Below the pieces are notes generated by a model. The model was given only the letters and a program-made list of their open reading frames with translations, searched no databases and was not told the origin of the DNA. Of a stretch of 64,000 nt of DNA, positions 8,652 to 17,412 are shown piece after piece. Origin of the DNA: Marinibacterium profundimaris (GTDB lineage Bacteria > Pseudomonadota > Alphaproteobacteria > Rhodobacterales > Rhodobacteraceae); the NCBI RefSeq assembly GCF_002210095.1, contig NZ_AQQR01000020.1:1-64000 (forward strand), read 5' to 3'. The first letter of the stretch is position 1; each line of letters begins with the position of its first letter. A program made the position numbers and the translations under genes.

Positions 8652-9842
8652 TCAGTTTTTGTCCTCTGAGCGCGTGGAAAGCCCGGATTGGCGCAATGCG
8701 CCCAATACGCGTGCCGTATCGGCACCCGCTGCCGGGGCGGGTATGGGGGGCACGCGGTTATGACGTGCAAATTGCATTGGCAGCCCTGGAACAGGGACCG
8801 TGCCCAGATCTGGATGCGGAAGGTCATGGATCATGCCGCGTGCGCGCATGTCTTCGTCCGACACTACTTCAGCGAGCGTGCGCACCGCAGCGCCCGGCAC
8901 ATGTGCGCTGTTCAGGGCCGCGAAAATCTCGGCGCGGGTATGACGTGAGGTCCACGCTGTCACCCAGCCATCGACTCGGGCACGTTGCGCGCAGCGCGCG
9001 GGCCCTTCGGCAAGCTCGGCATCTTCGGCCAGATCAGGGCGGCCCATGGCACGGGTCAGGTGCTGCCAGTGGCGATCGTTCAGGCACATAATAGCCACCT
9101 GTCCGTCTTGCGCCGGAAACAGGTCGTAGGGTGCGACCTTGAGCACGGCCTGACTGTTGCCGGCCCGGTCAGCGAACCCGTCGGGCGCCAGCAAAAAGCT
9201 TGCGATATTCGATGCCAGCGCGTGGTGTGTGACGTCCTGCATTGCGATTTGGACAAAGTCCCCGCGCCCTGTCGTGCCGCGCGCATGCAAGGCTGCCATA
9301 ATGCCACCAAAAAGGTGGATACCGCCAAGAAAATCGGCGATCGCTGCACCGCATTTCACCGGTGGACCATCTGGAAACCCGGTCACCGACATCAGCCCTG
9401 TCAGCGCCTGAATGGGGAAATCCATTGCCGGTGCATCGCGGTAAACGGAATCGGCGGCGTAGCCCTTGCCCGACCCCATGACCAAGCGCGGATTGCGAGC
9501 CGAGAGCGTCTCCCACCCGATACCCAGTTTTTCCATCGTACCAGGCCGGGAATTCTCGATCAACACGTCGGCGTTATCCGCCAGCGCCAGCAGCGCGGAG
9601 CGCCCTTCCTCCGACTGGAGATCAAGCACCACGCTTTGTTTGCTGGAATTCAGCATCATCGCCGCCGGGTTTTCGCGCCCGCCCGCGATGCCGCGAATGG
9701 TGTCACCGCCGGGCGGCTCAACCTTGATGACCTCGGCGCCCATGAGAGCGAACATCAGCCCGCAATAGGGCCCGAGATAAACCTGACCCAGATCCACCAC
9801 TTTGAGCCCAGTCAGGGGGCCACCCGCTGCCGCCGCGGTCAT
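8652..9842 (-). CDS. CaiB/BaiF class III CoA-transferase
   Basis: A 396-residue family III CoA-transferase, which moves CoA between carboxylic acids through an aspartyl intermediate. The N-terminus has DLGQVYLGPYCG and GAEVIKVEPPGGD. The nucleophile is predicted to be D170 in AAIADFLGG, matching Asp169 of formyl-CoA transferase. The start overlaps the end of the upstream crotonase gene by four bases (ATGA), indicating coupling. One of five family members in this cluster; it could activate the substrate by taking CoA from a pathway product. Confidence 0.9.
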   Translation of the reverse strand: MTAAAAGGPLTGLKVVDLGQVYLGPYCGLMFALMGAEVIKVEPPGGDTIRGIAGGRENPAAMMLNSSKQSVVLDLQSEEGRSALLALADNADVLIENSRPGTMEKLGIGWETLSARNPRLVMGSGKGYAADSVYRDAPAMDFPIQALTGLMSVTGFPDGPPVKCGAAIADFLGGIHLFGGIMAALHARGTTGRGDFVQIAMQDVTHHALASNIASFLLAPDGFADRAGNSQAVLKVAPYDLFPAQDGQVAIMCLNDRHWQHLTRAMGRPDLAEDAELAEGPARCAQRARVDGWVTAWTSRHTRAEIFAALNSAHVPGAAVRTLAEVVSDEDMRARGMIHDLPHPDLGTVPVPGLPMQFARHNRVPPIPAPAAGADTARVLGALRQSGLSTRSEDKN

Positions 9843-10609
9843 GTGCCGCTAAAGCACGGTTTGCGCTTTTCCCTGAAGGCAGCCACGGCTTCGCGATGAT
9901 CCTCGGTCTGCATGATAAAGGCCTCGGCGGTGGCCTCGATCTCAAGATAGGTGGCAAAGTCGCAATCCATGCCGCGGTTCAGCATCGCCTTGCCCAGCCC
10001 GAAAGCACGGGTCGGCCCGTCGGCCAGACGCGTGGCAAGTGCAATGGCTTCCGCCTCCAGCGCGTCTTCGTCGTGAATTGCATGGACTATCCCCAGATCG
10101 CGCGCCTCCTGCGCGCCGATCACCTGGGCGGTCATGAACATGGCCTTGGCGCGCTGCGTGCCAACCACCCGCGACAGCAGGTAAAGCCCGCCTCCATCGG
10201 GCACGATCGCCACCCGCGCATAGGCCTGGCAGAACTGGGCCGAGGGTGCGGCGAGGATCACATCGGCCAGAAGCGCGATATTGAACCCCACACCAAATGC
10301 AGGCCCCGCAACCGCCGCAATCACCGGCTTTTCAAGATCATAGAGCATCCGGGTGACGCGGTGTTGTTGCTTCATGCGGTCGCGCATTGCGGTTGGCGAC
10401 GCGCCTGCAAAGGTGTTGATGTCACCGCCCGCGCAAAATGCGCCACCGGTTCCGGCGATTAGCAGCGCGCGGACACGGTCGTCATCGCGCACTTCCGTGA
10501 CGATGCGCTCCATCTCCTTGCGCGCGGCCTGGTCGAGCGCATTCTTCTTCGCGGGGAAGTCGAACGTCATCCGACCGACACCCTCTGAGCATTTGTACAG
10601 CAGGGTCAC
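9839..10609 (-). CDS. Enoyl-CoA hydratase/isomerase family protein
   Basis: A 256-residue crotonase-fold protein with oxyanion-hole segments FCAGGD (58-63) and GPAFGVG (102-108). As in the protein at 5507, the second acid position is Asp (VPDGG, D138) and the first Glu is missing, which points to an isomerase or unusual hydratase. It is first in a minus-strand operon running to the TRAP genes. The 216-base region upstream separates it from a divergent flavin oxidoreductase gene and must hold both promoters. Confidence 0.88.
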   Translation of the reverse strand: MTLLYKCSEGVGRMTFDFPAKKNALDQAARKEMERIVTEVRDDDRVRALLIAGTGGAFCAGGDINTFAGASPTAMRDRMKQQHRVTRMLYDLEKPVIAAVAGPAFGVGFNIALLADVILAAPSAQFCQAYARVAIVPDGGGLYLLSRVVGTQRAKAMFMTAQVIGAQEARDLGIVHAIHDEDALEAEAIALATRLADGPTRAFGLGKAMLNRGMDCDFATYLEIEATAEAFIMQTEDHREAVAAFREKRKPCFSGT

Positions 10610-10825
10610 CGCTTCCTCCTCCCGGAAATGGATCTCTTGGGAACACGCTAGAGGCGGGTTGTGCCAACAAGCTATAGGTCAGCGCCGGAAAACAGATTTG
10701 TGTTAAATAGATGCCGCCCGTTTTTTCCGTTGCGGTCTCAAGGCCGCGGTGTTTCGGTCTGGCCAGAGATGCGCTGACGGCGGCTCCGCGCAACGTCCTG
10801 ATGAAACAGCAAAGAGACCGAAACC
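10610..10825. promoter_or_regulatory. Divergent intergenic region between acyl-CoA operon and flavin oxidoreductase
   Basis: This region must contain promoters for both flanking genes. I see no copy of the TCTAACA-type palindrome found upstream of other operons here, and no convincing promoter hexamer pair. It includes a moderately AT-rich stretch near 10690-10710. Confidence 0.4.
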
Positions 10826-11791
10826 ATGTATTCCGAAACTCTTCTCGGCCATCTGCGCCTGCCCGTGATCTGCTCGCCAATGTTCCTGGTATCCGGTCCC
10901 GACCTTGTCATCGCCCAGTGCAAAGCCGGCGTGATCGGCAGTTTTCCCGCCTTGAACGCACGCGAAAAAGACGGCGAGCCCCCCCTGCTTGAAGCCTGGC
11001 TCAAACGCATCACCGAAGAGCTCGATGCACATAATCAGGCCAATCCCGACCGGCCCGCCGCGCCCTTTGCGGTCAACCAGATCGTGCACCGCTCGAATGA
11101 TCGGGTCGAACGCGACGTCGAGATATGTGCCCGTTGGAAGGTGCCAGTCTGGATCACTTCGATGGGTGCACGCGAAGACGTGAACCAGGCGGCACATGAT
11201 TGCGGCGGCATCGTGCTGCATGACGTGATCAACAACAAATACGCCCGGAAAGCGATCGATAAGGGCGCCGACGGCCTGATCGCGGTCTGCGCGGGCGCCG
11301 GCGGCCACGCCGGGGCCTTGTCACCCTTTGCGCTGGTTCAGGAAATCCGGGCATGGTTCGACGGTCCGCTGGCGCTGTCGGGTTCTATCGCCACCGGACA
11401 GGCTATATTAGCGGCGCAGGTCATGGGCGCCGATTTCGGATATATCGGATCGCCCTTCATCGCTACGACCGAGGCTGTCGCTTCGGAGGAGTACAAGCAG
11501 ATGATCGTCGACAGCTGTGCGGACGATATCGTCTACACCAATCATTTCAGCGGCGTGAACGCGAATTACCTGAAGCCGTCAGTCCGGGCGGTCGGCCTCG
11601 ACCCGGACAACCTGACCGGCGTCGGCAACAAGCTCAATCTGTCGACGGGCGACATTCGGCCCAAGGCCTGGCGTGACATCTGGGGCAGTGGTCAGGGGAT
11701 CGGTGCGGTCGGCGCGGTGACGACGACAGCGGACTATGTTGACCGTCTCGTCCGAGAATACCATGCCGCCAAAGATGCGCTCTGCGCCTGA
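10826..11791 (+). CDS. NAD(P)H-dependent flavin oxidoreductase, nitronate monooxygenase family
   Basis: A 321-residue FMN-binding TIM-barrel protein of the 2-nitropropane dioxygenase/nitronate monooxygenase family. The N-terminus reads LPVICSPMFLVSGPDL; the active-site segment GAGGHAG contains the conserved His (H161), and GSIATG plus GSPFIATTE are phosphate-binding segments. Family members oxidise nitronates or act as NADH:quinone or enoyl-type reductases, and many are of unknown role, so a redox step on a pathway intermediate is only an inference. It is a single plus-strand gene between two minus-strand operons. Confidence 0.85.
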   Translation: MYSETLLGHLRLPVICSPMFLVSGPDLVIAQCKAGVIGSFPALNAREKDGEPPLLEAWLKRITEELDAHNQANPDRPAAPFAVNQIVHRSNDRVERDVEICARWKVPVWITSMGAREDVNQAAHDCGGIVLHDVINNKYARKAIDKGADGLIAVCAGAGGHAGALSPFALVQEIRAWFDGPLALSGSIATGQAILAAQVMGADFGYIGSPFIATTEAVASEEYKQMIVDSCADDIVYTNHFSGVNANYLKPSVRAVGLDPDNLTGVGNKLNLSTGDIRPKAWRDIWGSGQGIGAVGAVTTTADYVDRLVREYHAAKDALCA

Positions 11792-11793
11792 CG

Positions 11794-11822
11794 AAAAAGG
11801 GCGGCAAGTTGCCCAGCCGCCC
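11794..11822 (-). terminator. Rho-independent terminator of the 11.9-17.3 kb operon
   Basis: GGGCGGC (11799-11805) pairs with GCCGCCC (11816-11822). On the minus strand the stem is followed by TTTTT (11794-11798), so it should end transcripts of the adenylate-forming gene at 11863. It may also slow plus-strand transcripts. Confidence 0.75.
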
Positions 11823-11862
11823 ATCTGATCCTGCCACTATCGCAGATGCCTGAGGAGCGATC

Positions 11863-13065
11863 TCAGCGGTCTTTTTGGTTGATGATCAGTTCTGCATTCT
11901 CGGGCAGTTCCGCAACAATGCTCACCGCGTCGGCACGGATCCTGGCATGCAATTTAAAGGCCTCAGCTGCGGCCGCTTCCGCAGCTGAGGCGTCGGCGCC
12001 GTCTTCCAGCACAAGCGAAAGCCGGATCATGTCACGGTCACTTTCGCGTGTCACCACGGCCTGCGCGGCTTTTGCGCCAGGCGTACCGATGACAACTTCT
12101 TCAACCACGCGCGGATAAACGAAAATCTCGCGCACTTTGACCGCTGCGCCGACCCTGCCCTGCAGCGCTGAAATCCGGCTGACGGTGCCATCCGCGTTGC
12201 TCTCAAGCGCCAAGGCACTGTCGCCGGTGCCGAACCGGATCATCGGCCACGTAGCATCGCGCGCGGTCACGACAACCTCGCCTGGTTCACCATGGGCGAC
12301 CTGTTCCCCGCTGACCGGATCGCAGATCTGCACCACGCGGTCGGGATGAACCAGATAGCCGTCGCCGCCATCCTCATAGGCGACAAGGCCCAGATCGGCT
12401 GTGGCATAGGCGGCCCAGGTCGACACGCCGTAATCGGCCTCGATCCGGCGGCGTTTGGCCATCCAGTCGCCCATTTCCCCGCCCAGAAAGGCGGTTTTCA
12501 CCTTCCATGCGTCGCGGCCATAGGTTTCGATCACCTTGTCCGCCAGCGTCAGGAAAAACGCAGTCGAAGCACAGATCGAAGTCACGCCGGTTTCGACGAT
12601 GATTTGTGCCTGAAGCTCGGTGTTGCCGACGCCGCCCGGGATCACAGTGGCGCCTGCGGCCTGTGCCGCTTCGTCGAACAGCAGGCCAGCCGGTACCAGA
12701 TGATACATCCAGGTGTTCAGGATGATATCTCCCGGCCCCACGCCTGCGGCCTTGAACAGAAGGTCAAGGCCGTGGCCGCCACCGCCCGAAAGGGCTGGTT
12801 CGAAAATCGGGCCGGGGGACACGTAGATTCGCCCGATATCCTTTAAATCCGAGGCGAGGAACCCGCCAAAAGGCGGGTTCTCGCGCTGAATTTTCAGAAG
12901 CTCTTCCTTCTTCATCACTGGAAGGCGCGAAAGGTCCGCCACCGATGTGACGGCTGCCGGATCGAATCCGGCAGCCGTGAATCGCGATTTCAGACCAGGA
13001 GCCTTTTCGGCCGCAGCGGCATAGGCTTGCGCTATATCTCGGTAGATATCATCAGACATTTCCAT
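11863..13065 (-). CDS. PaaK-like adenylate-forming enzyme (phenylacetate-CoA ligase family), divergent
   Basis: A 400-residue protein resembling phenylacetate-CoA ligases: N-terminal DLSRLPVMKKEEL, a central AYATADLGL, PMIRFGTGD at the ribose-binding aspartate position and a C-terminal subdomain. The usual nucleotide P-loop SSGTTG is not recognisable; its place reads VSPGPIFEPALSGGG. ATP use may therefore be altered, or the protein may be a relative with another role. It is last in its operon, followed by a strong terminator. Candidate role: CoA ligation of an acid intermediate. Confidence 0.75.
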   Translation of the reverse strand: MEMSDDIYRDIAQAYAAAAEKAPGLKSRFTAAGFDPAAVTSVADLSRLPVMKKEELLKIQRENPPFGGFLASDLKDIGRIYVSPGPIFEPALSGGGGHGLDLLFKAAGVGPGDIILNTWMYHLVPAGLLFDEAAQAAGATVIPGGVGNTELQAQIIVETGVTSICASTAFFLTLADKVIETYGRDAWKVKTAFLGGEMGDWMAKRRRIEADYGVSTWAAYATADLGLVAYEDGGDGYLVHPDRVVQICDPVSGEQVAHGEPGEVVVTARDATWPMIRFGTGDSALALESNADGTVSRISALQGRVGAAVKVREIFVYPRVVEEVVIGTPGAKAAQAVVTRESDRDMIRLSLVLEDGADASAAEAAAAEAFKLHARIRADAVSIVAELPENAELIINQKDR

Positions 13066-13086
13066 GCCTCCTCGTCCAATCGGGCG

Positions 13087-13896
13087 TTAAAGCGGGCAGT
13101 CCTTACGGAAGTTCGGCGTGCGCTTCTCGCGGTGCGACAACACACCCTCCTTGACGTCCTCGCTCATGAAGCCAAGCATCTCCAGCGCGGTCGACGCATC
13201 AAAGATCGGCCCGGCCTGGCGCAGCCAGTTGTTCAGCGAATACTTGGTCCAGCGAATCGCGCTTTGCGAGCCGTTGGCTAGTTCGACGGCTGTATCCAGC
13301 GCGATCTGCTGCAGCTCGTCATCCTCGACGCACATTGATACCAGACCGATACGCTCGGCCTCTTCGCCCGACACCGGCTTGCAGGTCATCAGATAGTATT
13401 TCGCCTTGGCCATCGAGGTCAGCAGCGGCCAGATAATCGCCGCGACGTCACCGGCGGCAACACCAAGGCGGGGATGACCATCGACAATCTTGGCCCGTTT
13501 TCCGGCGATCGAGATGTCGGCCAGGATGGCAACCACAAGGCCCGCGCCGGCCGCAGGGCCATTGATCGCGGAAATGATCGGCTTGTTGCAGTTGATGATG
13601 TTGTAGACGAGATCCTTGGCTTCTTTCCACGTCTTCATGATCTCGTGCGAGTCCCCGATCATCTTTTCAATCAGGCTGAAATCGCCACCGGCGGAAAACG
13701 CCTTGCCCGCACCGGTCACGATAACCGAATTGATGTCTGGGTCACGGTCGATATCGATCCACATGTCCGTCATCTGGGTGTGAGTTTCGGCATCGACCGA
13801 GTTAAACGTCTCGGGCCGGTCGAACGTGATGCGCAGCACGCGATCCGCCGGGTAGTCAAATTTCAGTTTATCGTATTTTGCATAACGATCCGACAT
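13087..13896 (-). CDS. Enoyl-CoA hydratase/isomerase family protein
   Basis: A 269-residue crotonase-fold protein with the first oxyanion segment FSAGGDF (67-73) and the second GPAAGAG (113-119). The acid position carries D150 in GVAAGDVAA, not the hydratase Glu pair. The start at 13896 has GGAGG upstream; a longer in-frame version would overlap the acyl-CoA dehydrogenase gene. It lies between the alpha-type dehydrogenase and the PaaK-like gene, within the operon that starts at the palindrome near 17.37 kb. Confidence 0.88.
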   Translation of the reverse strand: MSDRYAKYDKLKFDYPADRVLRITFDRPETFNSVDAETHTQMTDMWIDIDRDPDINSVIVTGAGKAFSAGGDFSLIEKMIGDSHEIMKTWKEAKDLVYNIINCNKPIISAINGPAAGAGLVVAILADISIAGKRAKIVDGHPRLGVAAGDVAAIIWPLLTSMAKAKYYLMTCKPVSGEEAERIGLVSMCVEDDELQQIALDTAVELANGSQSAIRWTKYSLNNWLRQAGPIFDASTALEMLGFMSEDVKEGVLSHREKRTPNFRKDCPL

Positions 13897-13924
13897 AGTT
13901 CTATTTCCTCCGTGGGGTATTGAG

Positions 13925-15076
13925 TCAGCCAGGCAGTCCCAGGACGGCCTTGGACAGGATGTTTCTTTGGATTTCGTTCGATCCACCGTAGATCGTGGTA
14001 GGTCTGGCCTTGTAGAAACTCGCCAGAACATCGACACTTACGTTGCCGACTTGGAGCGGCCCGATGGAGCCGCCATCGGGTCCGGCTGCTTCGATCATCA
14101 GCTCGGTGATGCGCTGGAAGCATTCAGTCACCCAAATCTTCAGCATGGAGACATCCGCACCCAGCGTCTCGCCACGTTTGAGCTGATCTGCAAAACGGGC
14201 ATAAAGCGCGGCATGATCTTCCACATCCAGTGCCGCCTGGGCAAATCGATCGCGAAACACCGGATCATCAAACGCGCCACGGCCCCGTGCAAAGCTTTCC
14301 AATTGCCCCAGTGCGTTCTGGGCCAGGCTTGGCGAACCGATGAAGATGCGCTCGAAGCTCAGGAGAGCCTTGGCCATCGTCCAACCCTTGTTCAGCTCGC
14401 CCACAAGGTTCTCGCGGGGCGTCCGGGCATCGTCAAAGAAGACCTCACAAAACTCAGTTTCACCCGAGAGGGTCTTGATCGTGCGAACATCGACTCCGGG
14501 CTGATCCATCGGAGCAAGCAGGAAACTGATGCCCTGTTGTTTCTTGGGTGCATCCGGATCGGTGCGCACCAGCATGAAAATGTGCGTAGCGTCATGCGCC
14601 ATCGTGGTCCAGATCTTCTGTCCGTTGATGACAAAGTCGTCCCCGTCAATTTCTGCACGCGTGCGCAGGTTCGCCAGATCGGACCCAGCGCCCGGCTCTG
14701 AGTAGCCTTGGCACCAGATGTCATCGCAACTCAGGATACGCGGCAGCCAGTAATCTTTTTGGTCCTGGGTGCCGAACTTGATGATCAGAGGGCCGACCAT
14801 CTGCACGCCCATATCGCGGCCACGATTGACGCCCCAGCGTTGCTGCTCTTCGTAGAAAATCAGCAGCTTGGCGGCGTTCAGGCCCATGCCACCATATTCT
14901 GTGGGCCATGCTGGCGCGACCCAGCCCTTCGCGTGCAGCTTGCGGTGCCAGTGTTCGATCTCGGCGAACTTTGGACGGTGCGGCAGATGGCGCAGCTCTT
15001 CGGGGTATTCGGCCTCGAAGAACTGGCGCACCTCCTTGCGGAACTCTGCATCGGTCATTGCGTTCCAGTCGGTCAT
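13925..15076 (-). CDS. Acyl-CoA dehydrogenase, catalytic (alpha) subunit of a probable heteromer
   Basis: A 383-residue acyl-CoA dehydrogenase with GYSEPGAGSDLANL, FVINGQKIWTT and the C-terminal TIYGGSNEIQRNIL. The C-terminal Glu position is Gly (IYGG), but helix G has LSFERIF with E242 at the alternative base position. Its ATG overlaps the stop of the upstream dehydrogenase gene (ATGA at 15073-15076). Adjacent dehydrogenase pairs of this kind form alpha2beta2 enzymes in steroid degraders (ChsE1-ChsE2). The partner lacks a base, which supports that assignment here. Likely reaction: alpha,beta-dehydrogenation of a bulky side-chain acyl-CoA. Confidence 0.9.
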   Translation of the reverse strand: MTDWNAMTDAEFRKEVRQFFEAEYPEELRHLPHRPKFAEIEHWHRKLHAKGWVAPAWPTEYGGMGLNAAKLLIFYEEQQRWGVNRGRDMGVQMVGPLIIKFGTQDQKDYWLPRILSCDDIWCQGYSEPGAGSDLANLRTRAEIDGDDFVINGQKIWTTMAHDATHIFMLVRTDPDAPKKQQGISFLLAPMDQPGVDVRTIKTLSGETEFCEVFFDDARTPRENLVGELNKGWTMAKALLSFERIFIGSPSLAQNALGQLESFARGRGAFDDPVFRDRFAQAALDVEDHAALYARFADQLKRGETLGADVSMLKIWVTECFQRITELMIEAAGPDGGSIGPLQVGNVSVDVLASFYKARPTTIYGGSNEIQRNILSKAVLGLPG

Positions 15077-16197
15077 TGTGCGGCCCCCTCTGCTTCGCGT
15101 GCCTCGAACCATATCCGCCTGTGATAGGCATCGTCGCCCAACCAGGCCGACAGCACCAACGCCCGGTTCAGATAGAGCCCGATATCGAATTCGTCGGTAT
15201 AGCCGACCGCGCCATGAAGCTGGATCGCATCACGAGTGATTTTTTTGGCCGCGGTCACCGCACGTGACTTGGCCCGGCTGGCCAACCGGGCGCGGATCTT
15301 CGGATCCGTTTCGCCGTCCATCTGCGCCAGAGCTTCGCCGACGCCTGCCTGCGCGACCTCGCACATCACGTGAAGGTCGACAGCACGGTGCTGGATGACC
15401 TGGAATGACCCGATCGGCTTGTCGAACTGCTCCCGCGTCTTGATGTAATCGAGCGTGATCTCGAAGGCGCGCTCGCTCAGGCCGACAAGCTCGGCGGCGG
15501 CAAGCGCCGTTGCATCGACGACAGCCTCGGCCAGCGCGTCCTGAACCGCTCTTCCGCTGGCCAGTTCGGCGGCCGGGGTTCCCGAAAACGAAAGCTCGCC
15601 CAAGGAACTGCCATCGGCTTGCGCACGCTTGTTGATGACGAACCCGTCCGCGTTTGCCTCGACCAATACCAGAACCTGACCATCGTCTCCCTGGGTCACA
15701 ACAAGGAACCCTTGCGATCCGGCCGCGCCGGCCACCCAAGCCTTGGCGCCGGTCAGCTTTCCGTCTGCGTATCGGCAGGTCGCATCGGCGGGCGCTCCGC
15801 CCGGGCCGCGTTCCTGCCAGGCAACCGCCAGCACAGTTTCGCCGCTGATGAGTTGTGGCACCTTCGGATGATCCGGGCAAAGGCGGCGCAGAAGACCGAG
15901 GCTCAGACCGATCGTCAACACGACCGGTTCCGGGGCAATCACGCGACCGACCTCTTCGGCGATGATGCCGGCAGCGGCCAGGCCCATGCCAAGCCCGCCC
16001 TGATCTTCGGGCACCGCCACCCCGAAAACGCCGGCCTCGGCGAGTTCCCGGACCATCTCCGCATCGAAACCGCCCCCGGCATCACGAAGTTTTCGGGCTC
16101 TGTCACTTCCGCCCGCCCGTTCAAACAACGTGCGCGCGCTCTCGCGCAACAGGCGAAGGTCTTCTTGTTCGCTGGAAAGGATATCAGTCTGTGTCAT
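15073..16197 (-). CDS. Acyl-CoA dehydrogenase-like protein, non-catalytic (beta) subunit candidate
   Basis: A 374-residue acyl-CoA dehydrogenase fold protein with AVPEDQGGLGMG, TREQFDKPIGSFQVIQHR and ITRDAIQLHGAVGYTDEF. No Glu is visible at either base position (helix G reads VVDATALAAAE; the C-terminus reads SAWLGDDAYHRR). It is therefore probably the structural or FAD-completing partner of the downstream dehydrogenase, as in ChsE1/ChsE2-type alpha2beta2 enzymes. The gene overlaps both neighbours by a few bases, fitting strict co-translation. Confidence 0.88.
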   Translation of the reverse strand: MTQTDILSSEQEDLRLLRESARTLFERAGGSDRARKLRDAGGGFDAEMVRELAEAGVFGVAVPEDQGGLGMGLAAAGIIAEEVGRVIAPEPVVLTIGLSLGLLRRLCPDHPKVPQLISGETVLAVAWQERGPGGAPADATCRYADGKLTGAKAWVAGAAGSQGFLVVTQGDDGQVLVLVEANADGFVINKRAQADGSSLGELSFSGTPAAELASGRAVQDALAEAVVDATALAAAELVGLSERAFEITLDYIKTREQFDKPIGSFQVIQHRAVDLHVMCEVAQAGVGEALAQMDGETDPKIRARLASRAKSRAVTAAKKITRDAIQLHGAVGYTDEFDIGLYLNRALVLSAWLGDDAYHRRIWFEAREAEGAAQ

Positions 16198-16633
16198 TTT
16201 GTTTTCGCTGGATCATCACGGGGGTGTCGGTCGAAAAAACGACCTCGCCCGCAGGGTTTTTGGCGCTGAGCGTATAGTGCAAAACACCTCTGTCGGGCTT
16301 GCTTTTTGACGGCGTGACCGCGTTGACCGTCAGTTCGACATCAAGGGGTTCGTTCGGGCGCACCGGCCGCAGCCAGCGCAGATTGTCAAAGCCCATGCCA
16401 CCGATATTGGCGACATCGACCATCATTTCAGACATGACCGGCCTAAACACTTCCAGCATCGTCTGAAAGCCCGAGGCGATCAGGCTGCCATGTATGGCGG
16501 TTGCATAGTTTTCGTCGGTGTGCAGCCGCTGCGGATCCCATTCCTCGGCAAACGCCTTTATCGAACCCGCGCTCATCGGAGCGCTGCGAAAGCGATAGAC
16601 CTGGCCCGGCGAGAAGTCTTCCAGATACCTCAA
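16184..16633 (-). CDS. MaoC-family (R)-enoyl-CoA hydratase
   Basis: A 149-residue single hot-dog protein with the hydratase-2 motif FAEEWDPQRLHTDE (D33 and H38 the likely catalytic dyad), followed by AIHGSLIASG. It hydrates a 2-enoyl-CoA, producing the substrate for a dehydrogenase or a retro-aldolase. It overlaps the dehydrogenase gene downstream and the transglutaminase-like gene upstream by a few bases. In igr-type operons a MaoC protein sits in the same position next to the heteromeric dehydrogenase. Confidence 0.88.
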   Translation of the reverse strand: MRYLEDFSPGQVYRFRSAPMSAGSIKAFAEEWDPQRLHTDENYATAIHGSLIASGFQTMLEVFRPVMSEMMVDVANIGGMGFDNLRWLRPVRPNEPLDVELTVNAVTPSKSKPDRGVLHYTLSAKNPAGEVVFSTDTPVMIQRKQNDTD

Positions 16634-17349
16634 GAGGCACCCTCCTTTGCGAAACCGTCATCGTATCCGCTCGCATCCTTGGATATCCGGATGCGGTTGA
16701 ATTCTTCCAGCTTCGGATAGGTTTCCTTGAACGCCACCAGGAACTCACCCATCGGCGCGTCGAAATAGAGACCACGGTCGTTCACATATTCCATGTGTCG
16801 GTGATTCTGTTCGTCGAACTCATGAAAGAGCGCGTCGTGATAGCCGTCGAAGACCAGGGGTTTGACCCCGAATCTTTCACACAGTTCCATGTTGAATGCA
16901 GGTGTCACCTTGTAGGCCTCATTCCCCAACCACAGTTGAACGTAGCCGTGGTAGATAAAGAGATCGGTCCCCATCAACTCCTGCAACTTGGGTGTATTCA
17001 GGTGGTTGCGCACATCCGCGAACCCCAGTGCGGCTGGGATACCCACAGCACGCAGACAAGCCGCCAGCAGAATTGCCTTGGGAACGCAAAACGCCGCTTC
17101 CGCCCCAGCGATACGGCTGGCACGGTAAGAGTCCTCATCCAGCGCGAAACAATAGGGATCATAGCGAATATCGTCGCGCACCGCTTCGAACAGGCGGACC
17201 GCCTTGTCTCGATTGGTTGCGTCCAAAGGAAGATCACGCAAAGCCGATGTCACGAAACCCTGCACTTCCAAGCTATCGCTTTCCACAAAGCGCGATGGCA
17301 TGACATAACGCTCAGCATCAGTCGGCAGGTCATCGTCAGACTTGTCCAT
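16630..17349 (-). CDS. Transglutaminase-like (papain-fold) protein in an acyl-CoA operon
   Basis: A 239-residue protein of the transglutaminase-like superfamily. A Cys in GAEAAFCVPKAILLA (C88) is followed by LRAVGIPAALGFADVRNH, then a His in IYHGYVQLWL (H134) and TPAFNMEL, where the third triad member is Asn (N153) rather than the usual Asp. No signal peptide is seen, so it is probably cytoplasmic. It is the first gene of the operon and begins 15 bases from the palindromic operator; GGGAGGGG precedes the ATG. Its role in acyl-CoA metabolism is unknown; a cysteine acyl-transfer, thioesterase or amidase function is possible. Confidence 0.82.
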   Translation of the reverse strand: MDKSDDDLPTDAERYVMPSRFVESDSLEVQGFVTSALRDLPLDATNRDKAVRLFEAVRDDIRYDPYCFALDEDSYRASRIAGAEAAFCVPKAILLAACLRAVGIPAALGFADVRNHLNTPKLQELMGTDLFIYHGYVQLWLGNEAYKVTPAFNMELCERFGVKPLVFDGYHDALFHEFDEQNHRHMEYVNDRGLYFDAPMGEFLVAFKETYPKLEEFNRIRISKDASGYDDGFAKEGAS

Positions 17350-17364
17350 TGGCCCCTCCCTTTT

Positions 17365-17380
17365 TCTAACAAGTGTTAGA
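17365..17380. promoter_or_regulatory. Palindromic operator TCTAACAAGTGTTAGA
   Basis: A 16-bp inverted repeat, symmetric except for its two centre bases, 15 bp upstream of the transglutaminase-like gene. The same motif recurs at 21026, 24640 (one half decayed), 37240 and 39703 (weak). Size and symmetry fit a TetR-family repressor site. Confidence 0.8.
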
Positions 17381-17412
17381 TTACCGATTCAAAACCTGCC
17401 CGTCAACGGGAT

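Noticed and set aside
8651-8827. N-terminal extension of the acyl-CoA dehydrogenase at 7472
   Set aside because: The added residues are Cys/Pro/Arg rich and lie inside the CoA-transferase gene; the family N-terminus begins at 8650.
10610-10825. A possible operator half site near GTGTTAAAT
   Set aside because: Only a fragment matches, with no symmetric partner.
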